DNA from: Bradyrhizobium sp. WBAH42
Lineage (GTDB): Bacteria > Pseudomonadota > Alphaproteobacteria > Rhizobiales > Xanthobacteraceae
Direction: 5' to 3'
NCBI RefSeq assembly: GCF_024585265.1
Contig: NZ_CP036533.1
Location: 3,915,001-3,979,000, forward strand
DNA length: 64,000 nt
Shown here: positions 26,348 to 36,421 of the stretch, in pieces
Layout: each line of letters begins with the position of its first letter
Position numbering within the stretch: the stretch's first letter is position 1
The notes under the pieces: model-generated
Told to the model about the DNA's origin: nothing
Databases searched by the model: none
What the model saw: the letters and a program-made list of their open reading frames with translations, nothing else
Made by a program: the position numbers and the translations under genes

Positions 26348-27298
26348 ATGAGCGTCTTTGTCCTCCGACGTCTGTTGACCCTGCTGGCGACGCTGGTCGG
26401 CGCGTCGCTGATCATCTTCCTGGTGCTCGACGCGCTGCCCGGCAACGCGGCGCAAATGCTGATGGGTGCCGACGCTTCGCCGGATGCGGTCCGCGCGCTC
26501 ACCGTCAAGCTCGGGCTCGACCAGCCGCTGGCCGTTCGCTACGTGCAATGGATCAAGGGCCTCCTCGTCGGCGATCTCGGCAATTCCTACGTCTACGGCA
26601 CCCCGGTCGCCAGCCTGATCGCGGAGCGGCTGGTGCTGACCATTCCGCTCGCGATCATGGCGATGACGATCACGGTGACGCTGGCGCTCTCCGCCGGCAT
26701 CTACACCGCCGCCAATCACAACAAGCTCGGCGACGTCGGCGTGATGTCGCTGACGCAAGTTGGCATCGCGCTGCCGAACTTCTGGTTCGCGATTCTCCTG
26801 GTGCTGTTGTTCTCGGTGCGGCTGCAATGGCTCTCGGCAGGCGGCTTCGCCGGCTGGGAGGACGGCATCTGGCCGGGGATCAAGTCGCTGCTGCTGCCGG
26901 CGATCTCGCTCGCGGTGGTGCAGGCCGCGATCCTCGCGCGCGTCACGCGCTCGGCCGTGCTCGAAGTGCTGCGCGAAGACTTCGTCCGCACCGCGCGCGC
27001 AAAGGGCCTCGGCAAGCGCGAGGTGCTGTGGAGCCACGTGCTGCGCAATGCCATGATCCCCGTGATGACCGTGATGGGGCTGCAATTCGCCAATCTGCTC
27101 GCCGGCACCATCGTGATCGAGAACGTGTTCTACCTGCCGGGCCTCGGCCGCCTGATCTTCCAGTCGATCGCCAACCGCGACCTGATCGTGGTGCGCAATT
27201 GCGTGATGCTGCTCGCCGCGATGGTCGTGATCGTCAACTTCGTGGTCGATGTGCTCTATGCCTTCATCGATCCCCGCATCAAGGTGCACGACCTGTGA
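26348..27298 (+). CDS. Peptide/nickel-type ABC transporter permease, DppB family
   Basis: A 316-residue inner-membrane permease of the DppB/OppB family. The first span is FVLRRLLTLLATLVGASLII with the classic N-terminal motif, then LPGNAAQMLMG and LGLDQPLAVRY. The ATPase-docking loop is REDFVRTARAKGLGKREVLW. It starts 84 bases after the amidase, probably in the same operon; that gap shows no hairpin. The stop overlaps the GTG start of the second permease. Confidence 0.92.
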   Translation: MSVFVLRRLLTLLATLVGASLIIFLVLDALPGNAAQMLMGADASPDAVRALTVKLGLDQPLAVRYVQWIKGLLVGDLGNSYVYGTPVASLIAERLVLTIPLAIMAMTITVTLALSAGIYTAANHNKLGDVGVMSLTQVGIALPNFWFAILLVLLFSVRLQWLSAGGFAGWEDGIWPGIKSLLLPAISLAVVQAAILARVTRSAVLEVLREDFVRTARAKGLGKREVLWSHVLRNAMIPVMTVMGLQFANLLAGTIVIENVFYLPGLGRLIFQSIANRDLIVVRNCVMLLAAMVVIVNFVVDVLYAFIDPRIKVHDL

Positions 27299-28182
27299 GC
27301 GCGCCCATCACCATCGACGCGCCCGTCGCAACGCGTCCGCTGCCGGCGCGCACGTTCTGGCGCCGCGCGCTGCGCCACCGCAGCTTCGTCCTCGGTGGCG
27401 CGCTCAGCCTTCTGGTGCTGGCTTCGGCATTGGTGTCGCTGGTATGGACGCCGTGGTCGCCCTATGAGATCGATATCGCCGCAAAGCTCCGCCCGCCCTC
27501 GGCGGCGCATTGGCTCGGCACCGATTCCTTCGGCCGCGACATCGTCTCGCTGCTGCTTGCCGGCGCCCGATCCACCATCATGGTCGGTGTCATCGCCGTC
27601 AGCATCGGTCTCACCTTCGGCGTCACGCTGGGCCTGATCGCCTCGGCCCGGCGCGGCTGGACGGAGGAGATCATCATGCGCTTCTCCGATTTCACCTTCG
27701 CCTTTCCGGCTGTGCTGTCCGCGATCATGCTCGCCGCCGTGGTGGGGCCGGGCATGGTGACCTCGATCATCGCGATCGGCATCTTTCAGATCCCGACGTT
27801 GACTCGGCTGACGCGCGGCTCGGCCAATGCGATCTGGGCGCGCGAATTCGTGCTTGCGGCACGCGCGGCGGGCAAGGGGCGCTTCCGCATCACCATCGAG
27901 CATGTGCTGCCGAATATTCTGTCGATCCTGATCGTGCAGGTCACCATCCAGTTCGCGCTCGCCATTCTCGCCGAGGCCGCTTTGTCCTATCTCGGCCTCG
28001 GCACGCAGCCGCCGCAGCCGTCCTGGGGGCGGATGTTGAACGATGCACAGACGCTGCTGTTCCAGTCGCCGATGCTCGCGGTCTATCCGGGTGCTGCGAT
28101 CGCAATCTCCGTGCTCGGCCTCAACCTGCTCGGCGACGGACTGCGCGACCTGCTCGATCCGCGGCTGGCGCGGGAGCGATGA
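27295..28182 (+). CDS. Peptide/nickel-type ABC transporter permease, DppC family
   Basis: A 295-residue DppC/OppC-type permease. After a short cytoplasmic tail comes a first span (LGGALSLLVLASALVSLVW), then HWLGTDSFGRDIVSLLLAGA, the signature block of this family. The docking loop is REFVLAARAAGKGRFRITI and PQPSWGRMLNDAQ lies near the end. The GTG start overlaps the stop of the DppB-like gene. A longer frame starting inside that gene is a shadow. It pairs with the DppB-like subunit. Confidence 0.92.
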   Translation: MSAPITIDAPVATRPLPARTFWRRALRHRSFVLGGALSLLVLASALVSLVWTPWSPYEIDIAAKLRPPSAAHWLGTDSFGRDIVSLLLAGARSTIMVGVIAVSIGLTFGVTLGLIASARRGWTEEIIMRFSDFTFAFPAVLSAIMLAAVVGPGMVTSIIAIGIFQIPTLTRLTRGSANAIWAREFVLAARAAGKGRFRITIEHVLPNILSILIVQVTIQFALAILAEAALSYLGLGTQPPQPSWGRMLNDAQTLLFQSPMLAVYPGAAIAISVLGLNLLGDGLRDLLDPRLARER

Positions 28183-29194
28183 CGATGGCCGAGCGCGCCA
28201 ACATGCCGCTGATCGAAGTCGACAATCTCGGCGTCCGCCTCAACACCAGCCGTGGGCCGGCGCAGGCCGTGCGCGGTGTCAGCTTTGCGCTGAAGCGCGG
28301 CGAGACGCTTGGGCTCGTCGGCGAGTCCGGCTGCGGCAAGTCGGTCACGGCGTTGTCGTTGATGGGGCTGCTGCCGGACAGTGCCGTCGTCACCGGCAGC
28401 ATCAAGCTGGACGGCGACGAGCTCGTCGGACTTGCGGATGCCGATTACTGTCGCCTGCGCGGCAACCGCATCAGCATGATCTTCCAGGAGCCGATGACTG
28501 CGCTCAACCCGATGCACACGATCGGCAACCAGGTCGCCGAGCCGCTGCGGCGTCATAAGAAATATTCGGCGGCGCAGGCGCGCAAAGAGGCGATCGCCTT
28601 GCTCGACCGCGTCGGGCTGCCTGACCCCGCACGTCGTGTCGATGCCTATCCGCATCAGTTCTCCGGCGGCCAGCGTCAGCGCATCACCATCGCGATGGCG
28701 CTTGCCTGCGAGCCGGACCTGTTGATCGCGGACGAGCCGACCACCGCGCTCGACGTCACCATCCAGGGTCAGATCCTGGATCTCATCGACGACCTCGTCG
28801 AGGAGCGCGGCATGTCGATGATCCTGATCTCGCACGATCTCGGCGTCATCGCCGAGAACGTCCAGCGCATGATGGTGATGTATGGCGGCACCGTCGTCGA
28901 GAGCGGGCCGACCAACGAAGTCTTCCGTCGCATGGGCCATCCCTACACGCAGGGCCTGTTCCGTGCCCGGCCCAAGCTCGGCGCGCGCAAGGGGACGCGG
29001 CTGAAGACGATCTCGGGCACGGTGCCGGAACTCGCCGATCTGCCGTCCGGCTGCACCTTCTCCGATCGCTGTCCGCTCGTGATCGACCAGTGCCGCGGCG
29101 CGCTGCCGCCGATGGTGGGTGTCGGACCCGGCCATTTTGCGCGCTGCATCCGAACGGACGTGTCGATGGCCGAACGCGTCGGAGCGCTGACCGC

Positions 29195-29198
<4 letters not shown>
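28179..29198 (+). CDS. Peptide-type ABC transporter ATPase, DppD family
   Basis: A 339-residue ATPase. Walker [10 protein letters not shown]-loop [11 protein letters not shown], signature [16 protein letters not shown], Walker [13 protein letters not shown] and the switch His in [11 protein letters not shown] are intact. The C-terminal oligopeptide-transporter domain has a cysteine-rich stretch ([17 protein letters not shown]), typical of Dpp/Opp ATPases that may hold an iron-sulphur centre. ATG at 28179 overlaps the previous stop. It works with the DppF-like ATPase encoded next. Confidence 0.93.
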
Positions 29199-30199
<1,001 letters not shown>

Positions 30200-30255
30200 T
30201 GTCCGGGGCAGGATTGGCGTTAAGCTGGAAACAGGATTGGCCGGGGAGTTTGCGC

Positions 30256-31752
30256 ATGTTCAGGAAACTATCGATCGTCGCCTTTGCCGCTGCGCTCGTC
30301 GCGGCGCCTTTGCCGGTGCTGGCGCAGAGCAAGAAGGACAGCGTCGTCATGGCGATGGCGCTGGAGCCGCCGGGGCTCGACCCCACCAACGCCGCCGCGG
30401 CCGCGATCGCCGAGGTCACGCTCTACAACATCTACGAGACCCTGACCAAGATCAACGAGGACGGCTCGGTCTCGCCGCTGCTGGCCGAGAGCTGGACCGC
30501 TTCGCCCGATCTGAAGACCTATACGTTCAAGCTGCGCAAGGGCGTCAAATTCCACAATGGCGAAGCGTTCGATTCCGCGGCGGTGAAGTTCTCGTTCGAG
30601 CGCAACGCGGCGCCGACCAGCACCAACAAGGACAAGAGCCTGTACCAGGCCTTCGAGAAGGTCGAGACGCCCGACGCCGACACCGTCGTGATCACCGTGA
30701 AATATTCCGAGCCGAACCTGCCGTTCCTGCTCGGCCAGGCGGGCGGCTCGATCGTCGAGCCGAAGAGCGCGGGTACCAATGTCACGCAGCCGGTCGGCAC
30801 CGGACCGTATCAGCTTGGCGGCTGGGCCAAGGGCTCTTCGATCACGCTGAACAAATGGGCCGACTACCGCAACGCCTCCGCGATCAAGCTGTCCAAGGTG
30901 ACGATCCGCTTCATCTCAGATCCGGCGGCGCAGGTGGCGGCGCTGCTGTCGGGCGACGTCGATGCATTCCCGCGCGTCGCCGCGGCGCGCGCCTTGGCAC
31001 AGTTCAAGGCCGATCCGCGCTTCAACGTCCAGGTCGGCGGCTCCCGGGCCAAGACCATCGTTGCGATCAACCACCGCAAGAAGCCGCTCGACGACGTCCG
31101 CGTCCGCCGCGCCATCCTTGCCGCGATCGACCGCAAGGCCATGATCGACGGCGCCGTCGACGGCTTCGGCACGCCGATCGGCAGCTTCTACGTGCCGGGC
31201 GCGCTCGGCTATGTCGACACCACCGGCATCAACCCGTACGATCCGGAGAAAGCCAAGAAGCTGCTCGCTGAAGCCGGCGTCACCACGCCGCTCGAATTGT
31301 CGCTCAAGCTGCCACCGCCGTCCTATGCGCGGCAGGGCGGGGAGATCGCCGCAGCCCAGCTCGCCAAGGTCGGCATCGTCGCCAAGATCGAGAACGTCGA
31401 GTGGGCGCAATGGCTGTCGCAGGTGTTCGCCGGCAATGGCCCGCACAATTTCGATCTGACCATCGTCAGCCATGTCGAGCCGTTCGACCTCGTCAAGATC
31501 ACCGAGTCGGACTACTACCTCGGTTACAACAACGAGGCCTTCAACGCGCTCTACAAGCAGATCGTCTCGACGCCGGACGAAGCCGCCCGCGCAAAGCTGC
31601 TCGGCGACGCCCAGCGCATGCTCGCCACCGACGCGGTCTCCGCCTACCTGTACCAGCCGCAGCTCATCACCATCACAGCCAAGAAGCTGAAGGGCGTCTG
31701 GAAGGACGTGCCGCAATTCGAGAACGACTTCTCCACGTGGTATTGGGAGTAG
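30256..31752 (+). CDS. Peptide-type ABC transporter substrate-binding protein (family 5)
   Basis: A 498-residue family 5 extracellular solute-binding protein. A signal peptide ends at PLPVLAQ (residues about 1-22). ALEPPGLDPTNAAAAAIAEV and FKLRKGVKFHNGEAFDSAAV are the recognisable DppA-family blocks, and VGTGPYQLGGW is also typical. ATG at 30256 has GGGGAG upstream; the longer frame overlapping the ATPase gene is a shadow. Together with the preceding permeases and ATPases it completes one importer. Given the flanking amidases it may bind an amide-containing compound rather than ordinary peptides. Confidence 0.92.
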   Translation: MFRKLSIVAFAAALVAAPLPVLAQSKKDSVVMAMALEPPGLDPTNAAAAAIAEVTLYNIYETLTKINEDGSVSPLLAESWTASPDLKTYTFKLRKGVKFHNGEAFDSAAVKFSFERNAAPTSTNKDKSLYQAFEKVETPDADTVVITVKYSEPNLPFLLGQAGGSIVEPKSAGTNVTQPVGTGPYQLGGWAKGSSITLNKWADYRNASAIKLSKVTIRFISDPAAQVAALLSGDVDAFPRVAAARALAQFKADPRFNVQVGGSRAKTIVAINHRKKPLDDVRVRRAILAAIDRKAMIDGAVDGFGTPIGSFYVPGALGYVDTTGINPYDPEKAKKLLAEAGVTTPLELSLKLPPPSYARQGGEIAAAQLAKVGIVAKIENVEWAQWLSQVFAGNGPHNFDLTIVSHVEPFDLVKITESDYYLGYNNEAFNALYKQIVSTPDEAARAKLLGDAQRMLATDAVSAYLYQPQLITITAKKLKGVWKDVPQFENDFSTWYWE

Positions 31753-31767
31753 GCGGCGTCCGTTTCC

Positions 31768-31796
31768 GTGTCCTCTCCACGCGTGGGAGAGGACAC
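31768..31796 (+). terminator. Hairpin terminator after the ABC operon
   Basis: GTGTCCTCTCCAC - GC - GTGGGAGAGGACAC forms a 13-bp stem with a single bulged base, 15 bases after the binding-protein stop. It is the only strong hairpin between this gene and the next amidase. Confidence 0.6.
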
Positions 31797-31984
31797 AGCT
31801 CCAAACCAAAACCTGAAAAACAACCCCATGCACAGTAGCCAGGGTTAGTCATTTCAATGGCTTGCGCGCTTGCGTCGCGCGTGATCGAGGTGATGCGCCG
31901 GTCGTTGACCCGTCGGGCAAAACACTGGCATGATGGCATCGTCGCGGTCTCGTGGTCAGGGACGCGCCGCAAGGCGAGACAGCC

Positions 31985-33640
31985 GTGAAGAAGCCATCCC
32001 GCCGCGATGCCGGCATTGCCGCGGCGGCCGTCCGCGCCGAGGCGCCGATCTCCCCAAAGCTTGATCATGCAAGGCTCGATCATGCGTCGATGAGCGATAT
32101 CGCTCATGCTTTGGCCAATGGGCATGTCACTGCCACGGCGCTGCTCAAAGCCTATCTCGCGCGCATCCAAGCCTACGACCGCGACGGGCCCAGGCTCAAC
32201 GCGGTACGCACGCTCAATCCCGACGCGCTCGCGATCGCGGCCAGGCTCGACGGCGTCAAGTCGCCCAAGCGGCCGCTGGCCGGCATCCCGATCCTGGTGA
32301 AGGACAACATCGCGACCGGCGATAAGCAGCCGACCACGGCGGGCTCGCTGGCGCTGGAAGGCGCGCATGCGCGGGACGATGCGACGCTCGTCAAGCTGCT
32401 GCGCGAGGCCGGTGCGGTGATCGTCGGCAAGGCGAACCTGACCGAATTTTCCAACATGATCGCGGTCGACATGCCCGCCGGCTATTCGTCGCTGGGCGGT
32501 CAGGTCAAGAACCCCTATGCGCCGGCGCTGGCCGACGATCACGGCATCCCCGTCGTGTCCTCGGGCGGCTCGAGCGCGGGTTCGGCGGTTGCAGTGGCGG
32601 CAGGTTTGTGCGCGGCCTCGATCGGCACGGAGACCTCGGGCTCGCTGCTGTTTCCCGCCAGCCAGAACGGCCTCGTCACCGTGAAGCCGACGGTCGGCCT
32701 GATCAGCCGCGCCGGCATCGTGCCGATCGCGCATAGCCAGGACACCGCCGGGCCGATGACCCGGACCGTGCGCGACGCGGCGCTGCTGCTGAACGTGCTG
32801 GCGGCCAAGGATCCGCTCGACCCGGCGACGCAAAAGCAGCGGCGGCCGGACGATTTCACCGACGGCCTTGCCGCCGACGCCATGAAAGGTGCGCGCATCG
32901 GCGTGCCGAGCGACCCTGCCGACCCGCTGAACGATTGCTTTTACGGCAAGCTGCCATCGAAGGCGGCCAAGCTGATGGCTGAGACGATCCAGGTGCTGGA
33001 GGATCTCGGAGCCGTCATCGTGCGTGCCAGCATGCCGACGCTTGGCTGGATCGGCGGGCCGGGCACGACGATGGCCGTGCTCAACCGCAATCCGCTGAGC
33101 GCCCACAAGGGCACGATCGCAAGGCCGCCGATCGTCTTCCTCTACGAAATGAAGCACGGCCTCAATCTGTATCTGAACGAGTGGGCGACCAACACGGACA
33201 TCAAGACGATTGCCGACATCGTCGCCTTCAACGAGGCGAATGCGGACAGGGCGCTGCGTTTCGGCCAGGACCACTTTCTCGCCGCGGAGATGACCAGGGG
33301 CGATCTCAGCGAGCGCGAGTACAAATCCGCACGCGCCATGGACCTGCTCTCGGCCAAGACGCGCGGCATGGATGCCTATATGAGCCGACACGAGCTCGAC
33401 GCCGTCCTGTTCCCCGGCGCATACGGAGCCGCAATCGCCGCCAAGGCGGGTTATCCCAGCGTCATGGTGCCGGGCGGGTTCGTTTCGGGGACAGATGACG
33501 GCAAGGATACGCCCGACTATCCGTTCGGCGTCACCTTCGCAGGCCGCGCCTGGAGCGAGCACAAGCTGCTGCGCTTGGCCTACGCCTTTGAACAGGCCTC
33601 CGCCAAGCGCAAGCCGCCGCCCGGCCTGCCGGCGCTTTAG
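31985..33640 (+). CDS. Second amidase (amidase signature family)
   Basis: A 551-residue amidase-signature protein, longer than the first one because of an extended C-terminal half. The triad is visible: Lys in IPILVKDNI, serines in SSGGSSAGSAVAVAAG and in GTETSGSLLFPAS. The GTG at 31985 is taken as start (AAGGCGAGA precedes it); a GTG at 31952 also exists. The arginine-rich, alanine-rich N terminus could be a weak export signal but this is unsure. It is separated from the ABC operon by a hairpin, so it is either the last gene of the locus or an independent unit. Confidence 0.85.
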   Translation: MKKPSRRDAGIAAAAVRAEAPISPKLDHARLDHASMSDIAHALANGHVTATALLKAYLARIQAYDRDGPRLNAVRTLNPDALAIAARLDGVKSPKRPLAGIPILVKDNIATGDKQPTTAGSLALEGAHARDDATLVKLLREAGAVIVGKANLTEFSNMIAVDMPAGYSSLGGQVKNPYAPALADDHGIPVVSSGGSSAGSAVAVAAGLCAASIGTETSGSLLFPASQNGLVTVKPTVGLISRAGIVPIAHSQDTAGPMTRTVRDAALLLNVLAAKDPLDPATQKQRRPDDFTDGLAADAMKGARIGVPSDPADPLNDCFYGKLPSKAAKLMAETIQVLEDLGAVIVRASMPTLGWIGGPGTTMAVLNRNPLSAHKGTIARPPIVFLYEMKHGLNLYLNEWATNTDIKTIADIVAFNEANADRALRFGQDHFLAAEMTRGDLSEREYKSARAMDLLSAKTRGMDAYMSRHELDAVLFPGAYGAAIAAKAGYPSVMVPGGFVSGTDDGKDTPDYPFGVTFAGRAWSEHKLLRLAYAFEQASAKRKPPPGLPAL

Positions 33641-33673
33641 AGCACTGTGGGTGCGCCGGTTGGTGCCGGTAGC

Positions 33674-33765
33674 CTACGCCGACAAAACGCTGTCTGTTCT
33701 CACCGATACAGCGGACGCGCCGTACTGCCGTGGGGAGGGCGCTTTGTGACCCGGAGCAGGGACCA
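33674..33765. repeat. Dispersed repeat, copy 1
   Basis: About 85 bases (core CGCTGTCTGTTCTC, then GCGCCGT and GGCGCTTTGTGACC) that recur at 35151-35246 in the same orientation with roughly 85 percent identity by eye. The two copies flank the kinase-like and 134-residue genes. The rest of the 33641-33826 gap shows nothing recognisable. Confidence 0.75.
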
Positions 33766-33826
33766 GCGCCGCCTGTGGCCACTCGCTCAGCACGCAAGCA
33801 TCTTCTCTAGCTCAGTCATAGAGCGA

Positions 33827-34567
33827 TCAAGAATTGCTGCCCCCGTCGCCGGCCGGGTTCACCAAGACGGAAACTATGGTCTCTTCATACTTCGCCCACT
33901 CCATTCCGGAGTTCTCGATGCTGATCTTCGGGATATCGAGCTCTGCGTAGAGACCGTCGGTAAGCCGGCGGTAATCACGATAGAGCTCGATGAGTCCCCC
34001 AAGGCCAGCGTAGCCATGCCTAACGGCGTACGGCGACGTCAGCTTCCAATTGACCTGATATGTCACCCATGAGTCCCCCCGCTCAGCGGAAATCGCTCTA
34101 ATCGCTCGGTCAACGTCGTCTTGGTGAAAGTAGATCAGCAAAGGGTGTAGCGGCTTGATAATGGCTAGCACCTCACGAAGATAGCTGCGGATCAGGGCGA
34201 TGTCGGCATCAAGCAGAAACAGCGACGTTAAATTCCCATGGAAAAGCTGTCCGTCGACAACCGTGATGCTCGCTGACGTCGCGGCAGAATTGACGTAGGC
34301 ACTCCAACGCGCAGCGGCTAACTTCGCTATTTGCGTTGCCGGCATGTCCTCCCATGGCACGTCCCAATCAAAGCGGATCGGATGTGGGCTGGTGCCCTCG
34401 GTAATGCCGAGGGCGGACACACCGGAAGCCTTCAAGCGATCAGCAATTCGCCGTACGGTCGTCGACTTGCCGGACCCCATGATCCCTTCGACGATCACAA
34501 TTCTGGACCATATGTTGCAAAAGAGCCGGGTCATGCAAAGCCAATGATGACCTGTCTCATGCGCCAC
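33827..34567 (-). CDS. P-loop nucleotide kinase-like protein of unknown role
   Basis: A 246-residue protein with a clear Walker A GIMGSGKST near residue 30, in the sequence IVIVEGIMGSGKSTTVRRIA, as in thymidylate kinase-like small-molecule kinases. ITVVDGQLFHGN could be a Walker B/DxD-type strand. LYFHQDDVDRAI and WKLTSPYAVRHGY are further charged blocks that I cannot place. A later ATG at 34534 (MTRLFCNIW) would remove 11 doubtful residues. Base composition is lower in GC than the metabolic operons, and the gene is between two copies of a repeat, so it looks acquired. Substrate unknown. Confidence 0.7.
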   Translation of the reverse strand: MAHETGHHWLCMTRLFCNIWSRIVIVEGIMGSGKSTTVRRIADRLKASGVSALGITEGTSPHPIRFDWDVPWEDMPATQIAKLAAARWSAYVNSAATSASITVVDGQLFHGNLTSLFLLDADIALIRSYLREVLAIIKPLHPLLIYFHQDDVDRAIRAISAERGDSWVTYQVNWKLTSPYAVRHGYAGLGGLIELYRDYRRLTDGLYAELDIPKISIENSGMEWAKYEETIVSVLVNPAGDGGSNS

Positions 34568-34652
34568 GACCAGCGAAAGTTCTTCTGCTTATGGCCAAAG
34601 CGGTCGATCTGCCTGTTGACCAGGTCGCAGAACTGCTGGATTTTGCATCACC

Positions 34653-35057
34653 ATGGACGAACACGACTTACTCGCGCGCTTCGGTGTCGCTCCGGCTGCG
34701 GCCGATCTTGCTGAAGTCCGACGTCTCATCCAATCGTCGATTGCCGACACCAATCGCGACAGCAATGAGACGTTGAAGCTCCTGTGCACGCAGCTATTCT
34801 CGGCTGGCATCCCAAATGATGCTCTTCTGATCTATAAGGCCAAGATGTCGTCTTTCGACGCAGCGTGCTACATTGACATTCAGCTGGTCTGCGGAGCAGG
34901 GCTTGAGGCCACTGAAGCATTCCTGCGCGCAAGTAGCGACCCTGAAGCGAAAGCGCTTCTCGCCATGCTCCAGGACTGCAAGCGCGCCGGCGATTTTGCT
35001 GGCTTTACGCCGCAACAGCAGCTTGGCCATTATCGGAGCTACTACGGGCTTCCCTAG
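34653..35057 (+). CDS. Hypothetical 134-residue protein
   Basis: I do not recognise this family. The protein is acidic, soluble and helical, with MDEHDLLARFGVAPAAADLA at the start, repeated short hydrophobic helices in the middle (LLCTQLFSAGIPNDALLIYKAK resembles a helical-repeat or immunity-type layout), and HYRSYYGLP at the end. No ribosome site of note precedes it. It is divergent from the P-loop kinase-like gene by 85 bases and lies inside the same pair of direct repeats, so the two may have moved together. No function is proposed. Confidence 0.6.
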   Translation: MDEHDLLARFGVAPAAADLAEVRRLIQSSIADTNRDSNETLKLLCTQLFSAGIPNDALLIYKAKMSSFDAACYIDIQLVCGAGLEATEAFLRASSDPEAKALLAMLQDCKRAGDFAGFTPQQQLGHYRSYYGLP

Positions 35058-35063
35058 GAAGCT

Positions 35064-35155
35064 CGTAGGATGGGTAGAGCGCCAGCGAAACCCATTACTG
35101 CCTCCACCTGTGGGAAAGGCATGATGCGTTTCGCAAGGGCTCAAGCCATCCTACG
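35064..35155. repeat. Dispersed inverted repeat (REP-like)
   Basis: The left arm CGTAGGATGGGTAGAGCGCC (35064 on) and right arm ending GGCTCAAGCCATCCTACG (to 35155) are imperfect reverse complements of about 32 bases. This is a common Bradyrhizobium intergenic palindrome (from memory). It begins 6 bases after the stop of the 134-residue gene. Confidence 0.7.
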
Positions 35156-35246
35156 TGCTGACAAATCCGCTGTCTGTTCTCGCAGATGCAGCGGGCGCGC
35201 CGTCCTGCCCTGGGGAAGGCGCTTTGTGACCTGAAGCGGAAGCCAG
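35151..35246. repeat. Dispersed repeat, copy 2
   Basis: Second copy of the repeat at 33674-33765, same orientation, joined directly to the REP-like palindrome. Shared core runs from GACAAA through CTGTCTGTTCTC to GGCGCTTTGTGACC. Confidence 0.75.
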
Positions 35247-35311
35247 CCCTAGTCGGCGGGCGGCCCTTCATGCTTTGATTTGCTGTGCTCTGAAACTGGA
35301 GGACCACACTC

Positions 35312-36307
35312 GTGATGTCGGCAGCGTGCACGCGTCTTGGGATCGAACTTCCTATCATTCAAGCCCCAATGGGCGGAGCGGTCGGTCCCGCTCTTGCTGC
35401 AGCAGTGAGCAATGCCGGTGGGCTGGGCACCTTGGCTTTATGGGGAGCGGACATAGAAACGTTGCGTCGGCAAATTCGCGAAACTCAAGCCCTTACAAGC
35501 AAGCCATTCGCCGTCAATTTAAACCTAGAGTTCGCGCAAGGAGAGCGCCTTGACGCTTGCCTGCAGGAGCGCGTGCCGATTATCTCCTTCTTCTGGCGCG
35601 AACCCTCGGCGCTTGTGGCCCGTGCGAAGGCGGGCGGCGCTGTCGTACTTCATACGGTTGGCACCGCCGAAGACGCGCGCCGAGCAGTAGAATGCGGGGT
35701 TGACATCGTCGTTGCACAAGGATGGGAGGCAGGTGGCCATGTGCGTGGGAAGGTCGCGACGATGGCACTTGTACCCGCAGTGGTCGATGCTGTTGGCCGT
35801 GTCCCAGTCATAGCCGCGGGAGGCATTGCGGATGGTCGTGGACTTGCCGCTGCCTTGGCGCTCGGCGCTTCGGGGGTCTGGATCGGGACCCGTTTCCTCG
35901 CGAGCACTGAAGTGGAAATTCATCCCCATTATCGCGAGCGATTATTTCGAGCAACAGAAGACGATACCGTTTATCTCGAAGAGCTATTTGACATCGGATG
36001 GCCAAAGGCTCCTCACCGTGTATTGCGCAACAGCACTGTCGCGGCTTGGGAAGCCGCCGGGCGTCCAGTTTCGGGAAAGCGGCCGGGTGAGGGCGAGGTC
36101 GTCGCCACCTCGAAATCTCGTGGCCCAATCGTCCGTTATCGATCCTATACACCAGCAGCCGATGCCGAGGGTGACATCGATGCACTGTCGCTCTGGGCCG
36201 GGCAGAGCGTTGCGCTCGTCCATAAGACACAGCCAGCAGCGGAGATCGTGCAGGAGATTTTTGACGAAGCTCAGGCTGTCTTAGGTCGGCTAAGCAACGC
36301 CCGTTAA
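35312..36307 (+). CDS. Nitronate monooxygenase-family FMN oxidoreductase
   Basis: A 331-residue TIM-barrel flavoprotein of the nitronate monooxygenase (2-nitropropane dioxygenase) family. The opening LPIIQAPMGGAVGPALAAAV, the active-site-type QGWEAGGHVRG with its histidine, and FMN-phosphate loops IAAGGIADGRGL and GASGVWIGTRFL are clear. GGAGGA lies upstream of the GTG at 35312 (an ATG follows directly). It would oxidise alkyl nitronates such as propionate 3-nitronate, a plant toxin, in the cytoplasm. Composition is less GC-rich than the metabolic operons around it. The next gene downstream is a transposase. Confidence 0.88.
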   Translation: MMSAACTRLGIELPIIQAPMGGAVGPALAAAVSNAGGLGTLALWGADIETLRRQIRETQALTSKPFAVNLNLEFAQGERLDACLQERVPIISFFWREPSALVARAKAGGAVVLHTVGTAEDARRAVECGVDIVVAQGWEAGGHVRGKVATMALVPAVVDAVGRVPVIAAGGIADGRGLAAALALGASGVWIGTRFLASTEVEIHPHYRERLFRATEDDTVYLEELFDIGWPKAPHRVLRNSTVAAWEAAGRPVSGKRPGEGEVVATSKSRGPIVRYRSYTPAADAEGDIDALSLWAGQSVALVHKTQPAAEIVQEIFDEAQAVLGRLSNAR

Positions 36308-36421
36308 GCTTCAGTGAATTGCCATGTCCGCTCCTAGCCCTTAGCCGAACCGGGCTGAGGCATTTGCTATGTCGGCTAAGGGAGCCAGAGCGGACGCGGG
36401 CTAGAGCTTGCCCGACCGCCG

